Positions 17,635 through 27,677 are shown, counted from the first letter of the stretch. The stretch is DNA of 64,000 nucleotides from Lachnospiraceae bacterium (GCA_024695145.1 JAILIS010000032.1:346798-410797); one strand, 5' to 3'. The notes: a model not told the origin generated them from the sequence alone. A program made the numbers and translations.

Positions 17635-18750
17635 TTACAAACCGTATATTGTCCCGTTAGCGATCGGCAGATCCGGCTTTGCATCACGGATGTGAGAGCT
17701 CGGGCCACAGTTGTCCAGTTCATAGAACATGGTTCCCTGCTGGATACGGATGGCGGTGTTTGGAGACGCGGGGAGACGCAGCATCTCTTCGGTCGTTCTG
17801 TTATACCAGTGGTGCGTCGCATTATCATACTGTGGCTGCTGATATTTGATGATCTTGTAGAACGGGTCATTTTCCTCGCCGGGCGGCGGATCGATATCAT
17901 CCCAGCAGCTGTCCACTTCATACCAGTCGCCGTCGAGTTCGACGATATTCCACGCGTGAGGACCCTGCTCCGAAAGGGTGCCCGAATCGCTGTCGGCTTC
18001 GCCGGTTACGACAGCGGCATTTATACCGGCCTGACGAAGAAGATATTGGAATGCTTTTGCGTATCCGTCACAGACTGCCCTGTTGGCAAGACCGCTGCTG
18101 TCTGCAACAAGGGCACCATACGCCGTGTGTCCGAGATCGCCTTCCATCAGATCCCTGTTTAACAGATCATGATCATATGTGACCGTATCGATGAGCTTAT
18201 CGTGTATCTGACGCTCGATCTCAGATGCGGAAGCAGTAAGATCGATACTGCTCATAAAGTTTTTTGTCGCCTTATCGAACTTTTCGATCATCTCATCTTC
18301 ATCCGGGCTTCCCGGGCCCAGCCTGAACGTCAGGGCTGACATAAATCCGGCCTGAAATCCGCGTATATCAAGATCACGTCCCGTTGTCCCCTCCAGATAG
18401 AATAATTCGGGATGATCGTTCAGCATTGCATGATAGATTGAAATGATGTTATCCTGCCCGGCAGCAAATTCGAAGCGGTCCATAGAGAGTTTTCTCGAGT
18501 AACCGGACACGTTCCTGTGCATGGCAAGGTCATAGAACATCTCGTATATCTCCCTGTCCTCATCGCTTAAAGAATCGTAATAAACACAATAGTCAAAATC
18601 ATACGAAGTGTCGGAACTGTCTGCGGCTGTCAGCAGTCCGGTCAGATATTCAAAGCCGAACAGGGCAGCAGCGACACACACGATAACAGTGAGTATGATG
18701 ATAACAGGTTTGCGGGATTTTGAATCGTTGTATTTGTAGGATGACTTCAT
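17635..18750 (-). CDS. Membrane-anchored transglutaminase-like protein
   Basis: The 371-residue protein has an N-terminal transmembrane helix (about 16-36) and a C-terminal transglutaminase-like core. The Cys-His-Asp triad is visible as AVCDGYAKAFQYLL (Cys), GPHAWNIVELDG (His) and WYEVDSCWDD (Asp). Bacterial members of this superfamily act as proteases, peptide ligases or crosslinkers in the envelope, and the natural substrate is unknown. It is read convergently with the pilus operon and lies 14 bases downstream of trmL on the minus strand. No strong ribosome binding site is seen before the ATG. Confidence 0.85.
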   Translation of the reverse strand: MKSSYKYNDSKSRKPVIIILTVIVCVAAALFGFEYLTGLLTAADSSDTSYDFDYCVYYDSLSDEDREIYEMFYDLAMHRNVSGYSRKLSMDRFEFAAGQDNIISIYHAMLNDHPELFYLEGTTGRDLDIRGFQAGFMSALTFRLGPGSPDEDEMIEKFDKATKNFMSSIDLTASASEIERQIHDKLIDTVTYDHDLLNRDLMEGDLGHTAYGALVADSSGLANRAVCDGYAKAFQYLLRQAGINAAVVTGEADSDSGTLSEQGPHAWNIVELDGDWYEVDSCWDDIDPPPGEENDPFYKIIKYQQPQYDNATHHWYNRTTEEMLRLPASPNTAIRIQQGTMFYELDNCGPSSHIRDAKPDLPIANGTIYGL

Positions 18751-18764
18751 TTTTTTGTATACTT

Positions 18765-19271
18765 TCAGTGCCAGCTGAGACGGTGCAGAGCCCCACTCTT
18801 CTCAAGACCGGCAAAGTCCTGCTGCCGCAACGCTTCATACACAACGATCGCGACACTGTTGCTTAAGTTTAGTGATCTGTTGTCTTCTGTCATAGGGATC
18901 CTGATGCAGGTGCTTTCGTTTTCGACAAGTATCTCCTCGGGAATCCCGCAGCTTTCTCCTCCGAACATGATATGATCATCGGGACCGAAGCGTACGTCAC
19001 AGTAAGTACGAGGTGCTTTTGTCGTGGCATACCAGATGCGGGCGCGGCCGGCTTCCTTGCGAAAAGCCTCCAGGTAATCGCTGTAGTTCTTATGCATCCT
19101 CACATCGAGTTTTGGCCAGTAGTCAAGCCCCGCACGTTTTAAACTTTTCTCGTCTGTTTTAAACCCAAGAGGCTCTATAAGATGAAGCACGCTGCCGGTG
19201 GCAACGCAGGTTCTTCCGATATTTCCGGTGTTCGCCGGTATCTCCGGCTCGTGCAGTACTATGTTAAGCAT
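18765..19271 (-). CDS. trmL: TrmL, tRNA (cytidine/uridine-34 2'-O)-methyltransferase
   Basis: The 168-residue SPOUT-fold protein shows the TrmL motifs: motif 1 [13 protein letters not shown], motif 2 FGGESCGIP and motif 3 [16 protein letters not shown]. It methylates the wobble ribose of leucine tRNAs as a homodimer. GGAGAAAAG lies just before the ATG on the minus strand. Length and domain content are typical, with no extra RNA-binding domain. Confidence 0.95.
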   Translation of the reverse strand: MLNIVLHEPEIPANTGNIGRTCVATGSVLHLIEPLGFKTDEKSLKRAGLDYWPKLDVRMHKNYSDYLEAFRKEAGRARIWYATTKAPRTYCDVRFGPDDHIMFGGESCGIPEEILVENESTCIRIPMTEDNRSLNLSNSVAIVVYEALRQQDFAGLEKSGALHRLSWH

Positions 19272-19330
19272 TCTTTTCTCCGATCAGGGCCGGATCATGC
19301 GGAAGATCCGCGGTAATCCAGTATCCGTGC

Positions 19331-19407
19331 ATTATAAAGTTTAACACATATGTCCGGCATACAAAATATACAAATTCAGCCCTAAGACTTTTATGTCGTG
19401 TTATAAT
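19331..19407. promoter_or_regulatory. Divergent intergenic region with opposed -10 boxes
   Basis: The 185-base gap between trmL (minus) and ugd (plus) has a TATAAT on the plus strand at 19402-19407 and, on the minus strand, a TATAAT complementary to 19331-19336. Neither has a convincing -35 hexamer at the usual spacing, so exact promoters are uncertain. Confidence 0.35.
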
Positions 19408-19456
19408 ATATAACAGTTTTTATACATTCATTGATATGGTAAATAAGGAGAATCCA

Positions 19457-20683
19457 ATGAACATAGCCATAGCCGGAACGGGATATGTGGGACTGAGCCT
19501 GGCACTTCTGCTGTCGCAGAACAATCATGTTGTTGCGGTTGATATTCTTGAGGATAAGGTTGAGAAGATCAATAAGAGGATCAGCCCGATAAAGGATGAT
19601 TATATCGAGAAGTTCATGAAGGAGCATGAGGAACGGGGCCTTGATCTGACAGCAACGACGGATGCTAAGGCGGCATATAAGGAGGCTGATTTTGTCATCA
19701 TAGCGACTCCGACGAATTATGACCCGCAGATGAATTTTTTTGATACGAGTGCTGTAGAGGCAGTTATTAGTGCGGTCCTTGAGGTTAACGATCATGCGAC
19801 GATGATCATCAAGAGTACCATTCCCGTCGGATACACCAAGTCTGTCCGGGAAAAAACCGGATGTGAGCATATACTCTTTTCGCCCGAATTTCTGAGGGAG
19901 AGTAAAGCACTGTACGATAATCTCTATCCAAGCCGCATTATAGTGGGCTGCGATGAAAAAACGAGGGAGCCTGCCGAAAAGTTCGCACAGCTTTTGGTCG
20001 AGGGAGCCGAGAAGGAAAATATAGACGTACTCATAATGGGACTGACCGAGGCAGAAGCGGTCAAGCTGTTTGCCAACACGTATCTGGCATTGCGGGTCAG
20101 TTTTTTCAACGAACTTGATACATATGCGGAGATGAAAGGACTGAAGACCGCTGACATTATAAAGGGTGTCAGCCTCGATCCGCGGGTGGGTGATTTTTAC
20201 AACAATCCATCATTCGGATACGGAGGTTACTGCCTGCCCAAGGACACGAAGCAGCTGCTTGCCAACTACAGCGATGTTCCCGAAAATCTCATTCACGCGA
20301 TCGTTGAGAGCAACCGCACGAGAAAGGATTTTATCGCTGACCGTGTTCTTCAGATGGCCGGAGCAAACAGTTATTCCCAGGCATATGTGGGCGAGCCTGA
20401 TGTCGTCATCGGTGTGTACAGGCTTACGATGAAGAGCAACAGCGACAATTTCAGGCAGAGTTCCATTCAGGGTGTCATGAAGAGGATCAAGGCCAAAGGT
20501 GCGAAGGTCATCATATATGAACCTTCACTTCCCGACGGCAGTTCATTCTATGGAAGTACCGTTGTAAACGATCTTGCCGCGTTCAAACAGGAATGCGGAG
20601 CGATCATCGCAAACCGCTTCAGCAACGAACTTGCGGATGTTAAAGACAAAGTCTACACACGTGATCTGTTCGGAAGAGACTGA
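19457..20683 (+). CDS. ugd: UDP-glucose 6-dehydrogenase
   Basis: The 408-residue protein begins with the NAD-binding motif [14 protein letters not shown] and has the catalytic cysteine in [14 protein letters not shown]. The length and short form resemble Gram-positive capsule enzymes such as HasB. It oxidises UDP-glucose to UDP-glucuronate. ATG 19457 is chosen because AAGGAG lies 6 bases upstream; the longer reading frame from 19436 has no such site. UDP-glucuronate feeds surface polysaccharides, so it may serve the glycan island 12 kb away, but it is not in that operon. Confidence 0.93.
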   Translation: MNIAIAGTGYVGLSLALLLSQNNHVVAVDILEDKVEKINKRISPIKDDYIEKFMKEHEERGLDLTATTDAKAAYKEADFVIIATPTNYDPQMNFFDTSAVEAVISAVLEVNDHATMIIKSTIPVGYTKSVREKTGCEHILFSPEFLRESKALYDNLYPSRIIVGCDEKTREPAEKFAQLLVEGAEKENIDVLIMGLTEAEAVKLFANTYLALRVSFFNELDTYAEMKGLKTADIIKGVSLDPRVGDFYNNPSFGYGGYCLPKDTKQLLANYSDVPENLIHAIVESNRTRKDFIADRVLQMAGANSYSQAYVGEPDVVIGVYRLTMKSNSDNFRQSSIQGVMKRIKAKGAKVIIYEPSLPDGSSFYGSTVVNDLAAFKQECGAIIANRFSNELADVKDKVYTRDLFGRD

Positions 20684-20733
20684 TCTGATAGAGAAATGTT
20701 CATGGTAACATGGACCGGATAAGGAGGTAACAA

Positions 20734-22164
20734 ATGTCAAAAACGCTCAAGGATATCCAAAATCTGATCAAAGAGGAAAGGATCGAGATGGTTGATTTTA
20801 AGCTCACCGATATCGACGGCAGGTGGCGCCATCTGTCCATTCCGGCACAGAATCTAACACAGAGTGTAATGGAGCAGGGCATCGGGTTTGACGGAAGCAA
20901 TTACGGGTACGCCCCGGTTGAGAACAGCGATATGGTATTCATTCCGGTGCTTGATTCGGCTGTGATAGACAGGTATTCGAAGATCCCCACACTGTCGATG
21001 ATAGGAGATGCGAGAGTGATCGATCTCCCGGATAACAGACCGTTTGACCAGTATCCGAGAAACGTTGCGATACGCGCTCTTGAGTACATGAAGGAGACGG
21101 GTGTTGCCGATCAGATGGTTATCGGCCCCGAGTATGAATTCTATCTGTTCGATAAGGTGAAGTACAACACGGATTATTTCAACACCTCGGTTGAGATCCA
21201 TACGTCCCAGGCCGCCTACGCGTCGGGAAGCGATGAAAACAACAACGGTTTTCAGGTACTGCCCGGAGCCGGATATCATAACAGCCTTCCGACCGATATA
21301 CGAAACGACTTAAGAAGCCGCATGTGCCTTGCAATGAAGGAGTGGGGGATCGATGTAAAATATCACCATCCCGAGGTCGGTGGCAGCGGTCAGATGGAGA
21401 TCGAGGTTGAGCTCGGAGACATGTTAAAACTTGCGGATGATACAATGTCCGCTAAATATGTGATAAAGAACGAGGCTGTTGCCGACGGGATAACGGCGAC
21501 GTTTATGCCAAAGCCTCTGGCATCTGAGGCGGGCAGCGGTATGCATGTTCACATGCTTTTGTTTAAAAAAGGAAAGCCCGTTTTCTACAACTCAAAGGGT
21601 TACGCACAGCTTTCGGATACTGCGCACTATTTTATGGGAGGTCTCCTGACACATGCAAGATCACTGTGCGCGATCACAAATCCATCGACCAATTCGTATA
21701 AGAGACTGGTTCCCGGATTTGAAGCGCCTGTTACGATAGGATATGCGATGAGTAACAGAAGCGCCGTCATCCGTATTCCGGCATACGCCAAGACTCCCGA
21801 CAAGAAGCGTTTTGAGCTGCGCAATCCCGACGCAACGTGCAATCCTTACTATGCATATGCGGCGATCCTGATGGCAGGACTTGACGGGGTAAGCAGGAAG
21901 ATCGATCCACACAAGATGGGCTGGGGACCGTTTGACTGTAATCTTTATACGCTTTCCGATGAGGAAAAGGCAAAGCTTACGGGTCTTCCGACATCACTTG
22001 ATGAAGCGGTGGCCGCGCTTGAAAAAGATAATGATTATCTTACGGCCGGAGGAGTGTTCCCGAAGCGTCTGATAGATCAGATCATAGCCCGTGACAAAAA
22101 GTCGGCTGCGGCGATATCAAAGCTTCCGCATCCGATGGAATTTGCGCTGTATTATGATCTGTGA
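20734..22164 (+). CDS. glnA: Glutamine synthetase (type I family)
   Basis: The 476-residue protein has the N-terminal beta-grasp (DIDGRWRHLSIP, near residue 30), metal ligands in GPEYEFYLF, the GSGMHVHM segment and the ATP/glutamate site NPSTNSYKRLVPGFEAP. It condenses ammonia and glutamate using ATP. AAGGAGG sits just before the ATG. The length is nearer the long GSI-beta type than the compact Bacillus enzyme. NLYTLSDEE near residue 406 aligns with the region that carries the adenylylated tyrosine in GSI-beta enzymes, but I cannot say that it is modified. Confidence 0.95.
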   Translation: MSKTLKDIQNLIKEERIEMVDFKLTDIDGRWRHLSIPAQNLTQSVMEQGIGFDGSNYGYAPVENSDMVFIPVLDSAVIDRYSKIPTLSMIGDARVIDLPDNRPFDQYPRNVAIRALEYMKETGVADQMVIGPEYEFYLFDKVKYNTDYFNTSVEIHTSQAAYASGSDENNNGFQVLPGAGYHNSLPTDIRNDLRSRMCLAMKEWGIDVKYHHPEVGGSGQMEIEVELGDMLKLADDTMSAKYVIKNEAVADGITATFMPKPLASEAGSGMHVHMLLFKKGKPVFYNSKGYAQLSDTAHYFMGGLLTHARSLCAITNPSTNSYKRLVPGFEAPVTIGYAMSNRSAVIRIPAYAKTPDKKRFELRNPDATCNPYYAYAAILMAGLDGVSRKIDPHKMGWGPFDCNLYTLSDEEKAKLTGLPTSLDEAVAALEKDNDYLTAGGVFPKRLIDQIIARDKKSAAAISKLPHPMEFALYYDL

Positions 22165-22202
22165 TCCGGGAAAGAAAGCAAAGCACGATAAAGGAGGAAA
22201 AA

Positions 22203-22595
22203 ATGCAGAAAGTAGTTGATTTTTTGAAGAGCGCTGAGGTTTATTATCTTGCAACGACAGACGGTGATCAGCCGAGAGTGCGGCCTTTCGGGACGGCACA
22301 TGTGTTTGAAGGAAAGCTTTACATCCAGACAGGCAAGATCAAGGACGTATCAAAGCAGATCCATGCAAATCCCAAAGTTGAGATATGTGCTTTTAAGGAC
22401 GGAAAGTGGCTCAGGGTTGAAGGAAAGCTTGTTGAGGATGACCGTATTGAGGCCAGACAGTCCATGCTTGATGCATATCCTTCACTTCAGGACATGTACA
22501 AGGCAGACGACGGTAACACGGAAGTGTTCTACTTTACTGATGCAACGGCAACTTTTTCATCATTTACGGATGCTCCCGAGGTTGTAAAGTTTTAA
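22203..22595 (+). CDS. Pyridoxamine 5'-phosphate oxidase-family, flavin-binding fold protein
   Basis: The 130-residue protein is the size of a single split-barrel FMN-binding domain. The pattern EVYYLATTDGDQPRVRPFGT near residues 12-31 is typical of Clostridial PPOX-family proteins annotated as NimC/NimA-like. Members reduce small molecules or bind flavin, and the substrate here is unknown. ATG 22203 has AAGGAGG 5 bases upstream. It stands between glnA and the beta-helix gene in the same direction. Confidence 0.85.
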   Translation: MQKVVDFLKSAEVYYLATTDGDQPRVRPFGTAHVFEGKLYIQTGKIKDVSKQIHANPKVEICAFKDGKWLRVEGKLVEDDRIEARQSMLDAYPSLQDMYKADDGNTEVFYFTDATATFSSFTDAPEVVKF

Positions 22596-22621
22596 CGTAA
22601 AAATTCATCAGAGGACAGAAT

Positions 22622-24616
22622 ATGATATGGTATGTTGACTGTAATTCATCAGGCGGAACAGGCAGCCGAGAGAAACCCTTTAAACGCATAAATGATGCGG
22701 CCGGGGTCGCGAGAAGCGGTGATGAGGTGGTAGTTGCTCCCGGGATATACAGGGAAGACGTTAATCCCATAAATGGCGGACGAAAGAAGGCCGTGATCAC
22801 GTACAGATCCGAGCAGCGCCGTAAAGCCGTGATCACGGGGGCGGACGTCTTCAAAGACTGGGAACTCTACCGGGAAGATGTATGGCTCCTTCGTGTTCCC
22901 GATTCATATTTCGGCGCTTACAACCCGTACACCACCTACGTTTCCGGTGACTGGCTCGATATAACGGTGCCTGTACACACCGGGGAAGTGTTCATAAACG
23001 GGCGTGCCATGTATGAGAAGGATACTCTTGAAAAAGTCATCAGTCCCGACTATTATGACATATCCTGGGATCGTGATTTTACAAAGCATACCTGGTATAC
23101 GTGCCATGACGATGACAAGGATGAGACGCTCATATATGCAAACTTTTGCGGCGCAGATCCGAACGAAGAATGTGTGGAGATCACAGTCAGGGCACACTGT
23201 TTCTGGCCGGAACAGGAGCATGTTGACTATATAACTCTTTCGGGATTTACGGTAACAAAAGCGGATACACAGTGGGCGCCGCCGACCGCACTTCAGGAAG
23301 GCATGATAGGCCCGCACTGGTCAAAAGGCTGGAGCATAGAAGACTGTGAGATAAGCGGCAGTAAGTGCTGCGGCATTTCACTCGGCAAATACCGGCAGCA
23401 GAATAACGATAACAAGTGGACGCATTACAAGTTCAAGGACGGTGCGCAGACGCAGCGTGATTGTGCTCTTATAGCGCAGCTTGACGGATGGAGCCGAGAG
23501 ACGATAGGGTCGCATACTGTCAGAAACTGCGATATCCATGACTGCGGACAGACCGGTATCGTCGGAAATCTCGGATGTGTATTCTCGGTCATAGAGAATA
23601 ACCACATACATCACATCAACAACAAACGTGATCTTGCCGGGGCCGAGACCGGCGGTATCAAACTGCATGCGGCCATCGATGTCATAATCAGGAACAATCA
23701 TTTCCATGACAATGTCAGGGGAATATGGCTTGACTGGCAGTGTCAGGGCACGAGGGTTTCCGCAAATCTCTTTCATGACAACTGTCTGTCGCGTGACAAT
23801 CTGCTGACTGAAGAGGCTGTACGCGGGCTCGGTATGGGTGAGGATCTGTGGATAGAGATAGCTCACGGTCCGACGCTTGTCGATAATAACATAATGCTCT
23901 CGGAGCGCTGCGTGAAGCTTCCGACACAGGGAGTTGCATTTGTTCACAACCTGTTTTACGGGGCGATCACCGCTGTCGGCTGTGGCGTCAATAACGGTTC
24001 CGAGAAGCTTCCTTCACCGAGATATACGCCGATCCATGCACCGCATTCGACAAGTATCACCGGCTTTATGACGGTGCTGCACGGAGATGTCAGGTTCTAC
24101 AATAACGTCTTTGTTCAGCCCGAAAACAGGCAGGGTCTTGTCGATATCTGCAAAAACAGCGGCAACGAATGGGATGACTGTAACCTTCAGTCCGGAACAT
24201 GTGTCTATGACGGATATATGAAGGAAGAGGAATGGAAGAAGCTTTTTGACGGATACTGCGGAGAAGGATCGGAAGTGCCGCGTGACCGCTATTACATGCC
24301 GCTTCCTGTCTGGACAGGCGGAAATGTGTTCTTTAACGGGGCAAGACCGTGCAACATCGAAGAGGGGCATACGGTGGATACTGCCCACAAGGTAAGTATC
24401 GACCTTGTGTGTGAAGGAGATGACTGCACAGTCAAAACGGATCTGATGCAATATCTTCCCAAAGCTTCGATCATAACATCTGATACACTCGGTGAGGCAT
24501 TTGAACCTGAAGAGAGGTTCGAAAACCCCGACGGGAGCGACATAGTGTTTGATACTGATTTTAATGGAAAAAAGAGAGGGACAGTGACGGCAGCCGGACC
24601 TTTCTGCGAGGTGTGA
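22622..24616 (+). CDS. Right-handed parallel beta-helix protein, probable polysaccharide-active enzyme
   Basis: The 664-residue protein starts with a DUF1565-like entry (SGGTGSREKPFKRINDA, then GDEVVVAPGIYRE). A helical core follows with repeating N/D-rich turns such as HTVRNCDIHDCGQTGI, IENNHIHHI and IIRNNHFHDNVRGIW. This architecture is shared by polysaccharide lyases, epimerases and some glycosidases. There is no signal peptide or membrane helix, so the protein is predicted cytoplasmic, which is unusual and suggests action on imported oligosaccharides. A ribosome binding site GAGGA precedes the ATG. The next gene starts 1 base after the stop. The exact substrate cannot be read. Confidence 0.8.
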   Translation: MIWYVDCNSSGGTGSREKPFKRINDAAGVARSGDEVVVAPGIYREDVNPINGGRKKAVITYRSEQRRKAVITGADVFKDWELYREDVWLLRVPDSYFGAYNPYTTYVSGDWLDITVPVHTGEVFINGRAMYEKDTLEKVISPDYYDISWDRDFTKHTWYTCHDDDKDETLIYANFCGADPNEECVEITVRAHCFWPEQEHVDYITLSGFTVTKADTQWAPPTALQEGMIGPHWSKGWSIEDCEISGSKCCGISLGKYRQQNNDNKWTHYKFKDGAQTQRDCALIAQLDGWSRETIGSHTVRNCDIHDCGQTGIVGNLGCVFSVIENNHIHHINNKRDLAGAETGGIKLHAAIDVIIRNNHFHDNVRGIWLDWQCQGTRVSANLFHDNCLSRDNLLTEEAVRGLGMGEDLWIEIAHGPTLVDNNIMLSERCVKLPTQGVAFVHNLFYGAITAVGCGVNNGSEKLPSPRYTPIHAPHSTSITGFMTVLHGDVRFYNNVFVQPENRQGLVDICKNSGNEWDDCNLQSGTCVYDGYMKEEEWKKLFDGYCGEGSEVPRDRYYMPLPVWTGGNVFFNGARPCNIEEGHTVDTAHKVSIDLVCEGDDCTVKTDLMQYLPKASIITSDTLGEAFEPEERFENPDGSDIVFDTDFNGKKRGTVTAAGPFCEV

Positions 24617-24617
24617 T

Positions 24618-25655
24618 ATGAGTACAAAGATCGCTTTTTTTGATGCAAAAGAATATGATATCGAATCGTTTGAAAACGCAAACACGGGAGATGAATTCGA
24701 GATCAAGTTCTATGAAACAAAGCTTTCGGAAGATACAGTGAATCTTGCCGAAGGGTATGATGCCGTATGCGTGTTTGTAAATGATGACGTGAACGGGAAT
24801 GTCATTGACAAACTTGCGTCATACGGTGTGAAGCTTGTGGCACTCAGGTGCGCCGGATATAACAACGTGGATATCGAGCATGCATTCGGGAAGATACATA
24901 TAGTGAGAGTTCCGGCCTATTCACCGTATGCCGTGGCCGAGCATGCCATGGCACTTCTTCTGACGAGTATCAGACGTATTCACAAGGCGTACATAAGGAC
25001 ACGCGATTTTAACTTCAGCTTAAACGGCCTGACCGGTTTCGATCTGCACGGCAAGACGGTCGGTGTGGTCGGAACGGGAAAGATCGGCAGGATATTCATC
25101 GATATATGCACGGGATTCGGTATGAACGTTCTGGCATATGACAAGTTTCCGAACAAAGATTTCGGGCTTAATTACGTGGATCTTGAAACCATTTGGGAGC
25201 AGTCCGATATCATATCGTTTCACTGTCCGCTCACCGATGAGACAAAGCATATGGTGAATGTTTCTTCCATCGAAAAGATGAAGAAGGGAGTCGTCCTCAT
25301 CAATACGTCGCGCGGTGCGCTGATAGATTCCGAGGCTCTTCTTGAAGGCATAAAGGACAGAAAGATCGGCGCGGCATGTCTCGATGTTTATGAAGAGGAA
25401 TCAGATGTATTCTTCCACGATTTTTCCGGACACATAGTTGCAGACGATACGCTTGCAAGGCTCATCTCGATGCCCAATGTGATCGTAACGAGCCATCAGG
25501 CTTTTCTGACAAGGGAAGCACTTGCAAACATCGCCGAGACAACGCTTGCAAACATCAGACAGTTTACGGTTGACGGAAGGTGTGATAACGAGCTTTGTTA
25601 CAAATGTGAGAAGTTTGGGGGATGTCCTCAGGAGCATAAAAAACTGTGCTTTTAA
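24618..25655 (+). CDS. D-2-hydroxyacid dehydrogenase (D-lactate dehydrogenase-like)
   Basis: The 345-residue protein has the D-isomer 2-hydroxyacid dehydrogenase plan. The NAD motif is VGVVGTGKIGRIF, the catalytic arginine is in INTSRGALID, a glutamate follows near DVYEEESDVF, and the histidine is in VIVTSHQAFLT. D-lactate dehydrogenases reduce pyruvate in fermentation. An unusual Cys-rich tail, with the pattern CYKCEKFGGCPQEHKKLCF, follows the usual end of the family and could bind a metal. It starts 1 base after the beta-helix gene. Substrate preference (lactate or other) is uncertain. Confidence 0.9.
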   Translation: MSTKIAFFDAKEYDIESFENANTGDEFEIKFYETKLSEDTVNLAEGYDAVCVFVNDDVNGNVIDKLASYGVKLVALRCAGYNNVDIEHAFGKIHIVRVPAYSPYAVAEHAMALLLTSIRRIHKAYIRTRDFNFSLNGLTGFDLHGKTVGVVGTGKIGRIFIDICTGFGMNVLAYDKFPNKDFGLNYVDLETIWEQSDIISFHCPLTDETKHMVNVSSIEKMKKGVVLINTSRGALIDSEALLEGIKDRKIGAACLDVYEEESDVFFHDFSGHIVADDTLARLISMPNVIVTSHQAFLTREALANIAETTLANIRQFTVDGRCDNELCYKCEKFGGCPQEHKKLCF

Positions 25656-25687
25656 TGCTCTGCTCATAACGATTTGCAGGAGGCAGC

Positions 25688-26311
25688 ATGAATACAGACA
25701 CCGTTATTGAGATGATAGGATACTTGGGATCGGCCCTCGTGCTTGTGTCAATGCTGATGACATCCGTTGTGCGTCTGAGAGTCATCAATCTTGCAGGCAG
25801 TGTGATCTTTTCCGCGTACGCGCTCATCATAAGGTCATTTCCTACAGCACTTATGAACATTGCGCTTACCGGTATCAATATTTTCTATCTTGCGCGGATC
25901 TTAAGGGAGCAGAAGATATATGATGCCGTCAGAACGGATGTTAAAGACGGTTATTTTTCCTATCTCCTCAAACGGTATTTTGACGATATATGTTCGATTT
26001 TTCCGGAGGTTTCACTCGAAGGAGCGGCTGCTGATATCACTTATCTCATATGCTGCGATTCGGATCCGGCGGGTCTTTTCATCGGCCGCGAAAAAGCTCC
26101 CGGTGAGCTTGAAGTTATTCTTGATTATGCAACACCCGTATATCGGGATGCATCTGTAGGAAATTTTCTGTACAGGCATCTTGCGAATGACGGGTACAAA
26201 TCCCTTTCTTTTACGCAACAGTCGGAAGCGCACATTCCTTTCATGAAGAAGACCGGATATGAGTACCGGGGTGAGAAAGGCTACGTGCTCGATCTTAACA
26301 GGTACAGATGA
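25688..26311 (+). CDS. YgjV-like membrane domain fused to an acetyltransferase-like domain
   Basis: Residues 1 to about 75 form three hydrophobic helices of the YgjV type (YLGSALVLVSMLMTSVVRLR). Residues 95-207 look like a GNAT fold: a beta-rich core, then VGNFLYRHLANDGYKSLSF and FMKKTGYEYRGEKGY, the usual end of a GNAT domain. AGGAGG lies before ATG 25688. YgjV proteins are of unknown function. The fused domain may be catalytic or only regulatory, since a clear acetyl-CoA loop is not seen. Confidence 0.7.
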   Translation: MNTDTVIEMIGYLGSALVLVSMLMTSVVRLRVINLAGSVIFSAYALIIRSFPTALMNIALTGINIFYLARILREQKIYDAVRTDVKDGYFSYLLKRYFDDICSIFPEVSLEGAAADITYLICCDSDPAGLFIGREKAPGELEVILDYATPVYRDASVGNFLYRHLANDGYKSLSFTQQSEAHIPFMKKTGYEYRGEKGYVLDLNRYR

Positions 26312-26321
26312 AGGATACAAA

Positions 26322-27677
26322 ATGCGGGAAGATAAAGAAAACCTTACACCTGTTGTTATAGTCGGGCTTCATACGAAAGAGTCGGATGAAGAGTTCGATC
26401 ATGCCATGAAAGAACTGAAAAGTCTTTGCGAAGCGTGTGACCTTGAAGTGATGAGCACTTTGATACAGACGCTTCCCCATCCTGATAACTCCACGTGGAT
26501 CGGATCCGGAAAAGCAGAAGAACTTGCAATGCATGTCAGAGGATGTGATGCTTCATATGCCGTCTGTCTCGGAAACCTTTTGCCAGCACAGATGAAGAAC
26601 CTTCAGAAGATCATTGATGTTCCTGTATGGGACAGGACAAACCTCATTCTGGAGATTTTCTCGAGAAGAGCACATACAAGAGAGGCACGGTTACAGGTTG
26701 AGTCTGCATACCTTCAGTACATGTTGCCGCGCCTTACCGGCATGTGGCAGCATCTCGGCCGTCAGAGCGGCGGAGGAGGGAGCCGTGCAAACAAAGGTAT
26801 AGGTGAGAAACAGATCGAACTTGACAGAAGGCAGATATCACACCGGATCACCGAACTCAGAAAAGAACTGGCCAATATAGACAGGACGCGCGATGTGCAG
26901 CGAAAAGGGCGTGAACGGGACGGATATCCCAACGTGGCTCTTGTGGGTTATACAAATGCCGGAAAATCATCCCTGATGAACAGACTGCTTGATATGGGGG
27001 ACCCCGATGCGGCAAAGAGTGCCGAAAAGAAAGTCTTTGAAAAGAACATGCTGTTCGCGACTCTTGATACTTCTATCAGAAAGATAGCTATCTGCGACAG
27101 GAAACCTTTTCTACTCTCTGATACGGTAGGATTTATCGAGAACATCCCGCATGATCTTATAAAGGCCTTTCGCTCGACTCTGGCGGAGGTGAGATATGCT
27201 GATGCGCTTCTGATCGTGATGGATTCATCCGATCCGCACCATGAGATGCACAGAAAAGTCACTGAGGATACACTTCGGGATCTCGATGCCATGGGCATCC
27301 CGAGGATATATGTATATAACAAGGCTGATCTTCGGGACAGAGAACTCAACATCAAAAACGAACCGGGCAGCGATATCATTTATATTTCCGCCAGAACAGG
27401 ATATGGGATAGATGTTCTGCTTGACAGACTGCAGGATATATTCCTTGCAGACAGCCATATGATCGATATACTGATCCCCTACACTTCGGGGAATCTTCTC
27501 AGCCTTCTTCATAACGGAGCGGATATCATATCGGAAGAGCACAAAGAAAACGGGACACATGTGATCGCCAGGTGCCCTGCGGCAATGGCAGACAGGATCG
27601 GATCACAGCTGCAGGACGATCAAAAAATGTACATGGCGACAGGTGTTAAAGGAGGAGACGATGCACAGACTCTATGA
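26322..27677 (+). CDS. hflX: HflX, ribosome-associated GTPase
   Basis: The 451-residue protein has the HflX N-terminal domain with the glycine-rich RQSGGGGSRANKGIGEKQIE loop, then a GTPase domain with G1 GYTNAGKSS, G3 DTVGFIENIPH and G4 NKAD. HflX splits stalled or hibernating 70S ribosomes after stress. I use ATG 26322 because GAAGGA lies 6 bases upstream; the longer frame from 26259 overlaps the previous gene. The next gene starts inside its last codons. Confidence 0.95.
   Translation: MREDKENLTPVVIVGLHTKESDEEFDHAMKELKSLCEACDLEVMSTLIQTLPHPDNSTWIGSGKAEELAMHVRGCDASYAVCLGNLLPAQMKNLQKIIDVPVWDRTNLILEIFSRRAHTREARLQVESAYLQYMLPRLTGMWQHLGRQSGGGGSRANKGIGEKQIELDRRQISHRITELRKELANIDRTRDVQRKGRERDGYPNVALVGYTNAGKSSLMNRLLDMGDPDAAKSAEKKVFEKNMLFATLDTSIRKIAICDRKPFLLSDTVGFIENIPHDLIKAFRSTLAEVRYADALLIVMDSSDPHHEMHRKVTEDTLRDLDAMGIPRIYVYNKADLRDRELNIKNEPGSDIIYISARTGYGIDVLLDRLQDIFLADSHMIDILIPYTSGNLLSLLHNGADIISEEHKENGTHVIARCPAAMADRIGSQLQDDQKMYMATGVKGGDDAQTL

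Noticed and set aside
17542..18162. 206-residue plus-strand ORF
   Set aside because: It is antisense to the transglutaminase gene, has no ribosome binding site, and its codon pattern is that of an opposite-strand shadow.
24014..24706. 230-residue minus-strand ORF
   Set aside because: It covers the end of the beta-helix gene and start of the dehydrogenase on the other strand, with no family features.
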